The notes under the pieces are model-generated. The model made no database searches, was not told the origin of the DNA, and saw nothing but the letters and a program-made list of their open reading frames with translations. Positions 38,087 to 45,833 of a stretch of DNA of 45,895 bases are shown piece by piece; the first letter of the stretch is position 1; each line of letters opens with the position of its first letter. Position numbers and translations under genes: made by a program. Source of the stretch: Nocardiopsis quinghaiensis. Lineage in GTDB: Bacteria > Actinomycetota > Actinomycetes > Streptosporangiales > Streptosporangiaceae. The stretch spans positions 200,451 to 246,345 of the forward strand of contig NZ_ML703338.1 in the NCBI RefSeq assembly GCF_008638365.1. Reading direction: 5' to 3'.

Positions 38087-38812
38087 ATGAGGATCGTCGC
38101 CTGTCTGAACGGGGACCGCCGTCCCGGAGCGCACCCCGCCCTGCCCGTGTCCGCGGACCAGGTGGTGGCGGACGCCCACGCGGCGGTGGCCGCGGGCGCG
38201 ACCGAGATCCACCTGCATCCGCGCGACCCCGGCGGTGCCGAGTCGCTGGAGCCTCAGGTGGTCGCCCCGCTGATGGAACGGCTGCGCGCCGAGGGGCCGC
38301 GGGTACCGGTGTCGTTGACCACGTCGCTGTCGGCGGAGTCCGACCCCTGGCGGCGCTACGACCTGGTGCAGCGGTGGGCGGCCTCGGCGCTGCCTGACTC
38401 GGTGACGCTGAACCTGCACGAGGCCGGGTCGGTGGACCTGGCACACCTGTTGGAGGACCGCCGGATCGGGGTGGAGGCCGGGGTGTGGACGGTGGAGTCC
38501 GCGCGCATCCTCGTCGCCACCGGGCTGGAGGTCGCCGCGGTGCTGGTGGAGCCCACACAGGTCGCGGTGGAGGACGCCAGGCGCAACGCGGACGCGATCC
38601 TGTCCCTGCTGGACCGGGCGGAGGTGGACCGGCCTCGGCTGATGCACGGGGCCGACGCCACGGCCTGGCCGGTCCTGGAGTCGGCGGTCTCCGCGGGCTA
38701 CGACATCAGGATGGGGCTGGAGGACACCATGCGGCTGCCCGACGGCGAGGAGGCACACGACAACGCGGCGCTGGTCGCGCACGCGGTGAGCCTGGCCTCC
38801 GCCTCCGCCTGA
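38087..38812 (+). CDS. BKACE-family (DUF849) beta-keto acid cleavage protein, short form
   Basis: A 241-residue TIM-barrel protein of the 3-keto-5-aminohexanoate cleavage (Kce) family, which splits beta-keto acids with acetyl-CoA. The zinc HxH is H42/H44 in TEIHLHPRD, and GLEDT near the C-terminus carries the conserved Glu. It is shorter than typical BKACE enzymes (about 270-310 residues), mainly in the segment after HPRD and at the C-terminus. The ATG at 38087 has AAGGAGG. There is no lysine-fermentation or carnitine gene nearby, so the substrate is unknown. The KamA-like protein about 24 kb away is unlikely to be a partner, since lysine fermentation needs several more genes. Confidence 0.88.
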   Translation: MRIVACLNGDRRPGAHPALPVSADQVVADAHAAVAAGATEIHLHPRDPGGAESLEPQVVAPLMERLRAEGPRVPVSLTTSLSAESDPWRRYDLVQRWAASALPDSVTLNLHEAGSVDLAHLLEDRRIGVEAGVWTVESARILVATGLEVAAVLVEPTQVAVEDARRNADAILSLLDRAEVDRPRLMHGADATAWPVLESAVSAGYDIRMGLEDTMRLPDGEEAHDNAALVAHAVSLASASA

Positions 38813-38821
38813 GCGGCGGGC

Positions 38822-38920
38822 TCAGCCGAGCAGGGCGCCGAGGATCACGATGAGCATGATGGAGCCCAACACCACGGGCAGCAGCCAGCGCTGCTTGCGG
38901 TTGCTGGTGAGCATGCTCAT
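38822..38920 (-). CDS. Small single-pass membrane protein (32 aa)
   Basis: A 32-residue frame with a charged N-terminus (SNRKQRW) and one helix LLPVVLGSIMLIVILGALLG to the end. Its ATG overlaps the thpR stop as ATGA (38917-38920), with GGAG about 8-14 nt upstream inside thpR, so it is probably translated by coupling. No family recognised. The overlap geometry equals that between the MFS gene and thpR just upstream. Confidence 0.7.
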   Translation of the reverse strand: MSMLTSNRKQRWLLPVVLGSIMLIVILGALLG

Positions 38921-39507
38921 GACGTGCTCCGCTCCGGAGATGGGGTGGAATCCGTTCCCCAGCCTAATGCCCAGGTCCGGACGGTTCGGTAGCGGTCCTC
39001 CTTCCCGGCACGGCTCTCCACCAGGCGCACCTCGTGCGCCCTCCACATGCGGCTGCGCAGGGGCCCGAGGGCGCGGACGGTGTCGGTGAGGTCGCGTGCT
39101 GGGCGGCTGCGGGCGACCGTGATGTGCGGCACGTAGGGGCGTTGCTCCACGGGGACACCGGTCCCCGCCGCGGCGGCGCGCAGTCCGTCGGCGAGGGCTC
39201 CCAGGGCCTCGGTGTCGCCGTCGAGCCCGGCCCAGAGCACGGAGGAGCGGCCGCCGCCGGGCGGGAAGGTGCCCCAGCCGTGCGCGGCGAGGCAGAGGGG
39301 CCGGTGGGCGCGGACCTCGCCGCCGAGCGCGTCGGTGAGCGCGGGAAGGCGCTCCTCGTCCACCTCGCCGAGGAAGACCAGGGTGAGGTGCCAGTCCCGG
39401 GGCCCGCTCCACCGCAGGCCGGGGTCGTGGCGCCGCCCCCGGTCGACGGCCTCGCGCAGCGCGTCCACCACGTCGGCCGGCGGATCCAGGGCGGCGAACA
39501 GCCTCAT
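38917..39507 (-). CDS. thpR: RNA 2',3'-cyclic phosphodiesterase (2H / LigT family)
   Basis: A 196-residue 2H phosphoesterase that opens 2',3'-cyclic phosphate ends on RNA and related nucleotides. Both catalytic HxT motifs are present: H40-L-T42 in WHLTLVFLGEV and H128-I-T130 in YVPHITVARSR. It starts MRLFAALDPP, the family N-terminus. Its ATG overlaps the MFS gene stop as ATGA (39504-39507) and its own stop overlaps the ATG of the next small gene in the same way. Why an RNA-end enzyme should be coupled to an exporter is not known. Confidence 0.92.
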   Translation of the reverse strand: MRLFAALDPPADVVDALREAVDRGRRHDPGLRWSGPRDWHLTLVFLGEVDEERLPALTDALGGEVRAHRPLCLAAHGWGTFPPGGGRSSVLWAGLDGDTEALGALADGLRAAAAGTGVPVEQRPYVPHITVARSRPARDLTDTVRALGPLRSRMWRAHEVRLVESRAGKEDRYRTVRTWALGWGTDSTPSPERSTS

Positions 39508-40967
39508 GTCCCCATCCTGCTCCGCGCGGACCGGGGCGGACCACCCCTGTTCCCCGGGGAGTCCGAGGCGTGGCACGGCCCGTCGTCGTCCCGGGTGAGC
39601 CCGACCCGGGCCGAGCCGTCCGCGCGGCGCTCCACGCGGACATCCTCGTACTCCGGTCCGGGTTCGGGTTCGGGAGCCTCCTCGCGTTCCCGCTCGGTCT
39701 CGGGCGCTCCCCGGCCGGCGCTCCCGGCCGGGCGCCTCCCCGGAAGGAGGTCGCGTACCCGCACCCCCTTGACCCGGAAGAGCAGGGCGGACAGGACCGA
39801 GACCACCACGAGCGTCACCGAGCCGCCGATCACGAAGCTGGCCTGCGGGCCGAACGCGTCGGCGAGCAGTCCCACCACGGGTGCGCCGATGGGCGCCACG
39901 CCCATGAACACCAGCAGGAACATGCTCATGACCCGACCGCGCATCTGCGGGTCCACACTGAGCTGGAAGGTGGCGTTGAGGGTGGTCACGTACGTCATGA
40001 AGGCCATGCCCATGGGCACCAGCACCACGACGAACGGCACGTAGCCGGGCATGAGCCCCGCGACCACCTGGAGTGCGCCGAAGGCCATCGACCCGATGAG
40101 CACCAGCCGCAGTCTGGGCCGTTCGCGGCGGGCGGCCATCAGGGCGCCCGCCAGCGCGCCGACGGCCAGGAACGCCGCGGCCGCGCCGAACGCGTCGGCC
40201 CCGGTCTCGAACACGTTGTTGACCACCAGCGCGATCTGGTTCTGGCTGTTGGCCCCGAAGAACTGGGTCGAGGCGGCCAGGGCCAGGAGGAGGACGAGGT
40301 CGCGCCTGCCGCCGATGTAGCGCAGTCCCTCACGGATCTGCCCCTTGCCCCGGGGAACCCGCTCGGTGGGGTTGAGTTCGGCGGTGCGGATCATCGCCAG
40401 GGCGACGATGGTGAACCCGAACGAGGCGCCGTTGATGAGGAAGACCGGCCCGCTCCCGATGACCGCGATGAGCAGGCCTGCGATGGCCGGGCCGGTGACC
40501 CTGCCCAGCTGGAAGCTGGCGCTGTTGAGCGCGATGGCGTTGGACAGGTGGTCGCGGCCGACCATCTCCGGAACGAAGGTCTGCCGCCCGGGGTTGTCGA
40601 GCACGGTGATCATGCCGAGTCCGAGGGCGAACAGGTACACGTGCCAGACCTGGGCGGCCCCGACCGTGGCCAGGACGCCGAGGCCGACGGCGAGCACGCC
40701 CATGGCGGTCTGGGTGCAGATCAGGAGCCTGCGCTTGTCCATCCGGTCGACCAGGGCGCCGCCCCACAGCCCGAGGAAGAGCATGGGCAGGAACTGCAGG
40801 GCGGTGGTCATGCCGAGCGCGATGCCGCTGCCGCCGCTGAGCTGGAGGACCAGCCAGTCCTGCGCGATGCGCTGCATCCACGTACCGGGGTTGGACAGCA
40901 GCTGGCCAAGGGCGTACAGCCGGTAGTTGCGGACGGACAGTGAGCGGAACATGGCGATACGCCGCAT
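39504..40967 (-). CDS. MFS transporter (EntS/MFS_3 type)
   Basis: A 487-residue proton-coupled exporter with 11-12 helices. Its N-terminus MFRSLSVRNYRLYALGQLLSNPGTWMQRIAQDWLVLQL is the mark of the MFS_3 group, which holds siderophore and macrolide exporters; GGALVDRMDKRRLL is motif A. A hydrophilic Glu/Pro/Arg-rich C-terminal tail of about 70 residues follows the last helix. Start choice: the ATG at 40967 with GGGAGGG at 6 nt lies inside a 16-bp hairpin (40961-41008); alternatives are ATG 41030 (adds 21 residues, no ribosome-binding site) and ATG 40952. It heads the operon MFS-thpR-small membrane protein. Substrate unknown. Confidence 0.88.
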   Translation of the reverse strand: MRRIAMFRSLSVRNYRLYALGQLLSNPGTWMQRIAQDWLVLQLSGGSGIALGMTTALQFLPMLFLGLWGGALVDRMDKRRLLICTQTAMGVLAVGLGVLATVGAAQVWHVYLFALGLGMITVLDNPGRQTFVPEMVGRDHLSNAIALNSASFQLGRVTGPAIAGLLIAVIGSGPVFLINGASFGFTIVALAMIRTAELNPTERVPRGKGQIREGLRYIGGRRDLVLLLALAASTQFFGANSQNQIALVVNNVFETGADAFGAAAAFLAVGALAGALMAARRERPRLRLVLIGSMAFGALQVVAGLMPGYVPFVVVLVPMGMAFMTYVTTLNATFQLSVDPQMRGRVMSMFLLVFMGVAPIGAPVVGLLADAFGPQASFVIGGSVTLVVVSVLSALLFRVKGVRVRDLLPGRRPAGSAGRGAPETEREREEAPEPEPGPEYEDVRVERRADGSARVGLTRDDDGPCHASDSPGNRGGPPRSARSRMGT

Positions 40968-41008
40968 CAGTCCCTCCCCGCGGACGGGTGGAGAGGGACT
41001 GATGCGGC
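40961..41008 (-). promoter_or_regulatory. 16-bp perfect hairpin holding the MFS ribosome-binding site and start codon
   Basis: On the mRNA the 5' arm GCCGCATCAGTCCCTC (from 41008) pairs perfectly with GAGGGACTGATGCGGC (to 40961) across a 16-nt loop. The 3' arm contains the Shine-Dalgarno GAGGG and the ATG at 40967, so translation from that start would be blocked unless the stem is opened. Confidence 0.6.
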
Positions 41009-41046
41009 CACTGGCCGGTATCGGTGACATGGCGGACAAAGAAGTA

Positions 41047-41081
41047 AACGGCGTTGACTCATCATGGGAGTCAACGCCGTT
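41047..41081 (-). terminator. Rho-independent terminator of the NCS2 permease gene
   Basis: AACGGCGTTGACTC and its perfect 14-nt complement flank a 7-nt loop. On the minus strand the stem is followed by TTACTTCTTTGTC. It lies 40 nt after the permease stop. Confidence 0.8.
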
Positions 41082-41121
41082 CACCGCCGCCGGAATTCCC
41101 GCCCGGCGGGAAAGGTGGAGA

Positions 41122-42579
41122 TCAGCCGATCAGGGCGTTGATCGGCGCCTCGGCGAAGTGGATCAGGAACACCAGCGAGATCAGCCACAGCAGCGGGTGG
41201 ACCTGGCGGCCCTTGCCCAGGACGAGGCTGACGAAGGCGTACGTCAGCAGGCCGAACCCGATGCCGTTGGCGATCGAGTAGGTGAAGGGCATCATGATGA
41301 TCGCCATGAAGGAGCCCAGGCCCAGTGCCGGGTCCCTGAAGTCGATGTTGATCACCTGGGTCATCATCATGAAGCCCACGATCACCAGCACCGGCGTGGC
41401 GGCCTCGAAGGGCACCAGGTTCACCAGCGGGGTGAGCAGGGTGGCCAGCATCATCAGCGCACCGGTGACGATCGGCGCGATACCGGTCCGGGCGCCCTCA
41501 CCGACGCCCGCGGCGGACTCGGCGTAGATGGTGGCCACCGAGGCCGAGCCCAGACCGCCGAGGATCGTACCGAAGGAGTCGGCGGCCAGGACCTCGCGGC
41601 TGCCGGGGATGTTGCCGTTCTCGTCGGCCAGGTCGCCCTGGTGGGCGACGCCGACCATGGTGCCCATGGTGTCGAAGAAGTCGGCCAGCAGCAGCGTGAA
41701 GACGAGCATGATCACGGTGGCGAAGCCGATGTCGGACCAACGCGCGACCACGTTGAGGCCGCCGTCGGTGAACAGGCCGATGAGCGAGAAGTCGGGGACC
41801 GCGACCAGGCCTCCGGCGCCCTCGGGCAGGGCCGGGACGGTCAGGCTCCAGCCGAGGCGGTTGTCGCCGCCGCCGAGGACGGCCTCGACGACGAGGGCGA
41901 TGGCGGTGGAGGCGATGATGCCCAGCAGCATCGCGCCCGGCACCTTGCGCACGTACAGCGCGACGGTGATCAGCAGGCCGATGACGAAGATCAGGATGGG
42001 CCAGCCCTGGAGGCCGCCGTTGCCGAGCTGCACCGGGGTGCCCTCGCCCGCCTGCACGAAACCGGCGTTGACCAGTCCGACCAGTGCCAGGAAGAGGCCC
42101 ACGCCCACGGCGATGGCGACCTTGATGCCGGGCGGGATCGCGGCGAAGACCGCGGTGCGGAACCCGGTGATCACCAGGATCAGCAGGACCACGCCCTCGA
42201 CCACGATCAGCAGGAAGACGTCGGCCCAGGGCATGACCGGAGCGATGCCGTAGGCGACGACGGCGTTGAGCCCCATGCCCGCGGCGATGGCGAACGGGTA
42301 GCGGCTGACCACGCCCATGAGCACACAGGAGATCGCGGCGACCAGGGCGGTGACGGCGGCCACCTGGGGGATGCCCAGGGTCTCTCCGTTGACGTCCTCG
42401 GCCGTGCCGATGATCAGGGGGTTGAGGACGACGATGTAGGCCATGGCGAAGAAGGTCGCCAGGCCACCGCGGATCTCGGTGCCGAGGGTGGAGCCGCGCT
42501 CGCTGATGCGGAAGTAGCGGTCAAGGGGGCCCGACGGGCGCTTGCCGGTACTGCTGGGGGATGTGCTTGGAGATTTCAC
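41122..42579 (-). CDS. NCS2-family purine permease (AzgA-like)
   Basis: A 485-residue membrane protein with about 12-14 helices, a proton symporter for purines (adenine/guanine/hypoxanthine group of NCS2). The N-terminal DRYFRISERGSTLGTEIRGGLATFFAMAYIVVLNPLI is diagnostic of AzgA/PbuG-like members, as are AGMGLNAVVAYG, LLLADFFDTMGTMVGV and GSASVATIYAESAAGVGEGARTG (substrate-binding TM8/TM10 region). The start is GTG at 42579, beginning VKSPSTSP; an earlier GTG-type start at 42693 would add an implausible tail. Upstream at 42635-42652 is an inverted repeat; no purine riboswitch is recognised. It is divergent from a DUF2530 gene, a pairing seen in other actinobacteria (from memory). Confidence 0.93.
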   Translation of the reverse strand: MKSPSTSPSSTGKRPSGPLDRYFRISERGSTLGTEIRGGLATFFAMAYIVVLNPLIIGTAEDVNGETLGIPQVAAVTALVAAISCVLMGVVSRYPFAIAAGMGLNAVVAYGIAPVMPWADVFLLIVVEGVVLLILVITGFRTAVFAAIPPGIKVAIAVGVGLFLALVGLVNAGFVQAGEGTPVQLGNGGLQGWPILIFVIGLLITVALYVRKVPGAMLLGIIASTAIALVVEAVLGGGDNRLGWSLTVPALPEGAGGLVAVPDFSLIGLFTDGGLNVVARWSDIGFATVIMLVFTLLLADFFDTMGTMVGVAHQGDLADENGNIPGSREVLAADSFGTILGGLGSASVATIYAESAAGVGEGARTGIAPIVTGALMMLATLLTPLVNLVPFEAATPVLVIVGFMMMTQVINIDFRDPALGLGSFMAIIMMPFTYSIANGIGFGLLTYAFVSLVLGKGRQVHPLLWLISLVFLIHFAEAPINALIG

Positions 42580-42634
42580 GTCGACAGCCTGACCTGGTCG
42601 TGTTACCGGACAACAAGGATTCTGCGCCAGGTTA

Positions 42635-42652
42635 GTTGCATCTTCATACAAC
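42635..42652. promoter_or_regulatory. Inverted repeat in the NCS2 permease leader
   Basis: GTTGCAT-CTTC-ATACAAC pairs at 6 of 7 arm positions, 56-73 nt before the permease start. It is a candidate operator in a locally AT-richer stretch. Confidence 0.35.
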
Positions 42653-42784
42653 CCCGGCCACAAGTTTCGCAGGAGTTTCGGAGAAAACACCACATGGTCG
42701 GATGACCACGCCTCAGAATGTGACGAACGCTTCCCTGGTCAGTGGTGTCGCCCCCGGATACACCCCTTCCCATGGGTGAGCGGA

Positions 42785-42790
42785 TAGCCT
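42785..42790 (+). promoter_or_regulatory. -10 box of a probable leaderless transcript (DUF2530 gene)
   Basis: TAGCCT ends 7 nt before the GTG at 42798. Confidence 0.4.
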
Positions 42791-42797
42791 GGAGAGC

Positions 42798-43052
42798 GTG
42801 CGCACACCTCGCCAGCCCGACCCGGACGTCCACGAGAGCGACTACCGCGTGCCCGCCGCGATCGGCACCCTGGCGTGGACGGTGGCGCTCGTCGTCCTCC
42901 TCGCCATGGGCGACGGCCTGCCCGCGTCCGAGCGCTGGTGGATCGGGGTCTGCGTGACCGGGATCGCACTGGGCGTCTTCGGGTTCCTCTACATCCCGTA
43001 CCTGCTCCGCAAGCGCTCCGGAACCGCCGACCACGCGTCCGACTCCCCCTGA
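42798..43052 (+). CDS. DUF2530 membrane protein
   Basis: An 84-residue protein with a polar N-terminus (RTPRQPDPDVHESDYRVP), two membrane helices (AAIGTLAWTVALVVLLAMG and RWWIGVCVTGIALGVFGFLYIPYLL) and a basic tail RKRSG. Length and topology fit DUF2530, a small actinobacterial family often beside NCS2 permeases; it may be an accessory to the transporter (inference). The GTG start has a -10-like TAGCCT 7 nt upstream. Confidence 0.85.
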   Translation: MRTPRQPDPDVHESDYRVPAAIGTLAWTVALVVLLAMGDGLPASERWWIGVCVTGIALGVFGFLYIPYLLRKRSGTADHASDSP

Positions 43053-43095
43053 GCCGCGGTCACCACCGACCAACGGGGGCACCGTGCTTCTGCCT

Positions 43096-43101
43096 GATAA
43101 T
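43096..43101 (+). promoter_or_regulatory. -10 box of a probable leaderless transcript (methyltransferase gene)
   Basis: GATAAT ends 6 nt before the GTG at 43108. This decides for the start at 43108 over the GTG at 43084. Confidence 0.45.
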
Positions 43102-43107
43102 GGGCGA

Positions 43108-44604
43108 GTGTCTGAGACGAAATTCCCGCGCGGTCTGGCCGAGCGACTCCGCGGCATCCTCATCGACGCCGACTACACGGTGTCCGGCGTCCGTGACCGA
43201 CTCGGCGACGCCGCCGCGCGGGCGCTGGCCCGCGAGGAGCTGGTGCCCGCACTGCGCGCCACCGGCGGCGAGGAACGGCTCGGACTGCTGCTGCGCCTGT
43301 GGTGGCTCCGCTCGCCCATCCCCGCCAGGGCCGCGCGCTCCATCCTGCCCGTGGACGAGCTGGCCGAGGCCGGCCTGGTCACCGTGGAGGAGGGCCCGGA
43401 CGGACCCCTCGTGCACGCCCTGGTGCACCTGGGGCCCTGGGAGCTGGAGGACGGCAGGCCCGGATTCGTGGTCTCCGACCCCAAGGTGCGCCCCGGCAGC
43501 GGCGGCGTCCCCCGCCCCGACCACGTGGTGGGCACGGGCGGCGCCTCCTCCACCCTCTCCCAGCTGATCGTGGACGGTCCGGTCGAGCGTGCCCTGGACG
43601 TGGGCACCGGCTGCGGCGTACAGGCCCTGCACCTGGCCTCGCGGGCGCGCGAGGTGGTGGCCACCGACCTCAACCCGCGCGCGGTGCGCCTGGCCGGGAT
43701 CAGCCTGGCGCTGTCCGGTGTCGACGGCGCCCGCCTGGAGCAGGGTTCGCTGTACGAGCCGGTCAGGGACGAGCGGTTCGACCTGATCGTGTCCAACCCG
43801 CCGTTCGTGATCACCCCCGACTCCTCCCGGTACACCTACCGGGAGTCGGACCTGCCCGGCGACACCGTGTGCGCCGAGCTGGTGCGGCAGGCCCCGGCGC
43901 ACCTCACCGAGGGCGGCTGGTGCCAGATCCTGGCGAACTGGGTGCACCGCGACGGAGACGACTGGGAGGACCGGGTCGGCGGCTGGGTGACCGGAACCGG
44001 CTGCTCGGGCTGGGTGGTCCAGCGCGACGTGCAGGACCCCGCCCAGTACGTGGAGCTGTGGCTGCGCGACTCCTGCGAGCACGGCACCCCCGAGTACACG
44101 CGACGCTACGACGCCTGGCTGGACTACTTCGAGCGCGAGGGCATCAAGGGCATCGGGTTCGGGTGGATCAGCCTGCGCAACGACGTCGCCCAGGACGCGA
44201 CCGTGCGCGTGGAGGAGCTGCGGCACGAGATCGAACAGCCCGTGGGCCCGTACCTGCCCGACGTGGTGGACGGGGCGATGACCGCGCTGCGCCTGACCGA
44301 CGCCGCCCTGCTGTCCGCGCACGTGGCGCTCGCGCCGGGCGTGGTGGAGGAGCGGGTGGGGCGCCCGGGCGCTCCGGATCCGGAGAGGATCGTGCTGCGC
44401 CAGCGCGGCGGGCTGCGGCGGGTCGCCCGGGTGGGCACGGTGGAGGCCGCCCTCGCCGGGGTGTGCGACGGCACCATGCCCGTGGGCCCGCTGCTGGACG
44501 TGATCGCCGAGCTCATCGGCGAGGATCCGGTGGCCGTGCGGGAGCGGGCGCCCGAGGCGCTGCGCACCCTCATCTCGGAGGGGTTCTTCCGGGTGGCCCG
44601 CTAG
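43108..44604 (+). CDS. SAM-dependent methyltransferase, HemK/PrmC-like with N-terminal extension
   Basis: A 498-residue protein. Residues 1-150 are an alpha-helical, winged-helix-like domain (LAERLRGILIDADYTVSGVRDRLG) found in actinobacterial methyltransferases. The catalytic part has motif I ALDVGTGCG (162-170), ATDLNPRAV and NPPF (230-233) in DLIVSNPPFVI, the motif of enzymes that methylate amide or exocyclic amino nitrogen (PrmC, RsmC, adenine N6). The C-terminal part (about 350-498) is a further helical domain. PrmC itself is only about 280 residues, so this is a different protein; its target (protein Gln, rRNA or small molecule) is unknown. Confidence 0.88.
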   Translation: MSETKFPRGLAERLRGILIDADYTVSGVRDRLGDAAARALAREELVPALRATGGEERLGLLLRLWWLRSPIPARAARSILPVDELAEAGLVTVEEGPDGPLVHALVHLGPWELEDGRPGFVVSDPKVRPGSGGVPRPDHVVGTGGASSTLSQLIVDGPVERALDVGTGCGVQALHLASRAREVVATDLNPRAVRLAGISLALSGVDGARLEQGSLYEPVRDERFDLIVSNPPFVITPDSSRYTYRESDLPGDTVCAELVRQAPAHLTEGGWCQILANWVHRDGDDWEDRVGGWVTGTGCSGWVVQRDVQDPAQYVELWLRDSCEHGTPEYTRRYDAWLDYFEREGIKGIGFGWISLRNDVAQDATVRVEELRHEIEQPVGPYLPDVVDGAMTALRLTDAALLSAHVALAPGVVEERVGRPGAPDPERIVLRQRGGLRRVARVGTVEAALAGVCDGTMPVGPLLDVIAELIGEDPVAVRERAPEALRTLISEGFFRVAR

Positions 44605-44670
44605 GTCGGCCGGTTCGCCCGGCGGACACCCGCACCGCTCGCGACGGACGGCGCCCACCGGGCGCGGCCT

Positions 44671-44694
44671 GACCCGCGGGGATCGCGGCGGGTC
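44671..44694. terminator. Hairpin between methyltransferase and SRPBCC genes
   Basis: GACCCGC (44671-44677) pairs with GCGGGTC (44688-44694). It lies between two convergent genes. Confidence 0.5.
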
Positions 44695-44702
44695 CTCCTG
44701 CC

Positions 44703-45344
44703 TCAGGCCCCCTGCGCGGTCCCGGCCTCCGGGTCGGTGGTGTAGAAGGCCACGGTGCGCTCGGCCGCGGCCTCGGCCTCCCTCGGGTCGGCGCCGGCCG
44801 CGGCGTGCGCCTCGCCCCACAGGCGCCCGCCCAGCTCCATGAACCGGCGGGCCTCCTCCGACCCGCTCCACTCCGCCGCCTCCGGCGGCACGTCGGTGCC
44901 CGACGACAGGTGCAGGAACAGGCCCAGGATTCCCAGCTCCCAGCCGATGCCGGTGGCCCCCGGACCGAACCGCTCCCAGAAGTCGTTGAGCGGCGCGACG
45001 TGGGTGAGCGCGAAGCGGGTGCGGGTGTCCGACAGCGCGGCCAGGCGCACCTCCACCTCGCTGCCCTGCCCTTCGAACTCCCAGGTGATCCGGAAGGAGT
45101 TCGGCGGATCGCACGAGAGCACCCGGCCCCCGGCGTTGCCCTCCAGCTGGTAGGTACCGCCCTCGCGCAGGTCGCCCGTGACCGGCATGAACCACCGCGG
45201 CACGCGTTCGGCGCTGGTGCAGGCGTCCCACAGGTCCCCGATCGGCGCGTCGTAGTCCTGCGTCAGCGTGATGGCGGTGTCGTCCCCGGAGCCGCTGAGC
45301 GCGACCGACCTGCCGGCCGCGTCGAGCTGCCGCTGGATGTCCAT
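44703..45344 (-). CDS. SRPBCC (AHSA1-like) protein
   Basis: A 213-residue START/Bet v1-fold protein: ITLTQDYDAPIGDLWDACTSAERVPRWFMPVTGDLREGGTYQLEGNAGGRVLSCDPPNSFRITWEF is the AHSA1 pattern, followed by a C-terminal extension of about 70 helical residues. Such proteins bind apolar ligands in a cavity and are very often paired with an ArsR regulator, as here: the arsR stop is 16 nt before this ATG, which has GGGAGA at 8-nt spacing. Ligand unknown. Confidence 0.92.
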   Translation of the reverse strand: MDIQRQLDAAGRSVALSGSGDDTAITLTQDYDAPIGDLWDACTSAERVPRWFMPVTGDLREGGTYQLEGNAGGRVLSCDPPNSFRITWEFEGQGSEVEVRLAALSDTRTRFALTHVAPLNDFWERFGPGATGIGWELGILGLFLHLSSGTDVPPEAAEWSGSEEARRFMELGGRLWGEAHAAAGADPREAEAAAERTVAFYTTDPEAGTAQGA

Positions 45345-45360
45345 CGTGTGCTCTCCCTGT

Positions 45361-45708
45361 TCACCGGTCCCCGTCGGCGGACTGCCGGCGTGCACGCCTG
45401 CCCCGGGCGAGCTCGGTCTCCAGCGCCGTCAGGTGCGGCTCCCAGCGGGCGGCGAAGCGCCGCAGCCAGGCGTCGACGTCGCGCATCGGGGAGGGATCGA
45501 CCGCGTAGAGCCTGCGGGTGCCCTCCCTGCGCACGGTGGCGAACCCGTTCTCCCTGAGCACGCGCAGGTGCTGGGAGACGGCGGGCTGGGATATGCCGAA
45601 CTCGGCCCGTACGGTCCCGGTCAGCTCGCCCGAGGAGCACTCACCGTCGTTGAGCAGCTCCAGCAGGCGGCGCCGGACGGGATCCCCGAGGACGTCGAAG
45701 GCGTGCAT
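45361..45708 (-). CDS. ArsR-family regulator
   Basis: A 115-residue winged-helix repressor: MHAFDVLGDPVRRRLLELLNDGECSSGEL, then the recognition helix ISQPAVSQHLRVLRENGFATVRREGTRRLYAVDP. There are no metal-binding cysteines, so it is of the SdpR-like, non-metal type that accompanies SRPBCC genes. The start at 45708 follows a well-formed promoter (45717-45745). It is first in the two-gene operon with the SRPBCC protein and probably represses it and itself. Confidence 0.94.
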   Translation of the reverse strand: MHAFDVLGDPVRRRLLELLNDGECSSGELTGTVRAEFGISQPAVSQHLRVLRENGFATVRREGTRRLYAVDPSPMRDVDAWLRRFAARWEPHLTALETELARGRRARRQSADGDR

Positions 45709-45716
45709 GGACCCAC

Positions 45717-45745
45717 CATATAAACAGGTACTTATATAAGTCGAA
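45717..45745 (-). promoter_or_regulatory. arsR promoter with internal 12-bp palindrome
   Basis: On the minus strand TTCGAC (45740-45745), a 17-bp spacer and TATATG (45717-45722) precede the ATG by 8 nt, so the mRNA has almost no leader. The perfect palindrome ACTTATATAAGT (45730-45741) lies between the -35 and -10 boxes and is the likely ArsR operator. Confidence 0.65.
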
Positions 45746-45833
45746 TCTAATAAAGCGGGGTCACGCCTCCTAGATGAGTAATTCCAAGGGGTGCATGGTC
45801 TGAGCATGAGGCGAGGGAGCCCATGGTCATGTT

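Noticed and set aside
40927..41100. A plus-strand peptide with SPSPRTGGEG as a gene start
   Set aside because: This is the mirror reading of the 16-bp inverted repeat, and the frame continues antisense to the permease.
42580..42797. Purine riboswitch before the NCS2 permease
   Set aside because: The three-way junction core sequences are not recognisable; only a short inverted repeat is present.
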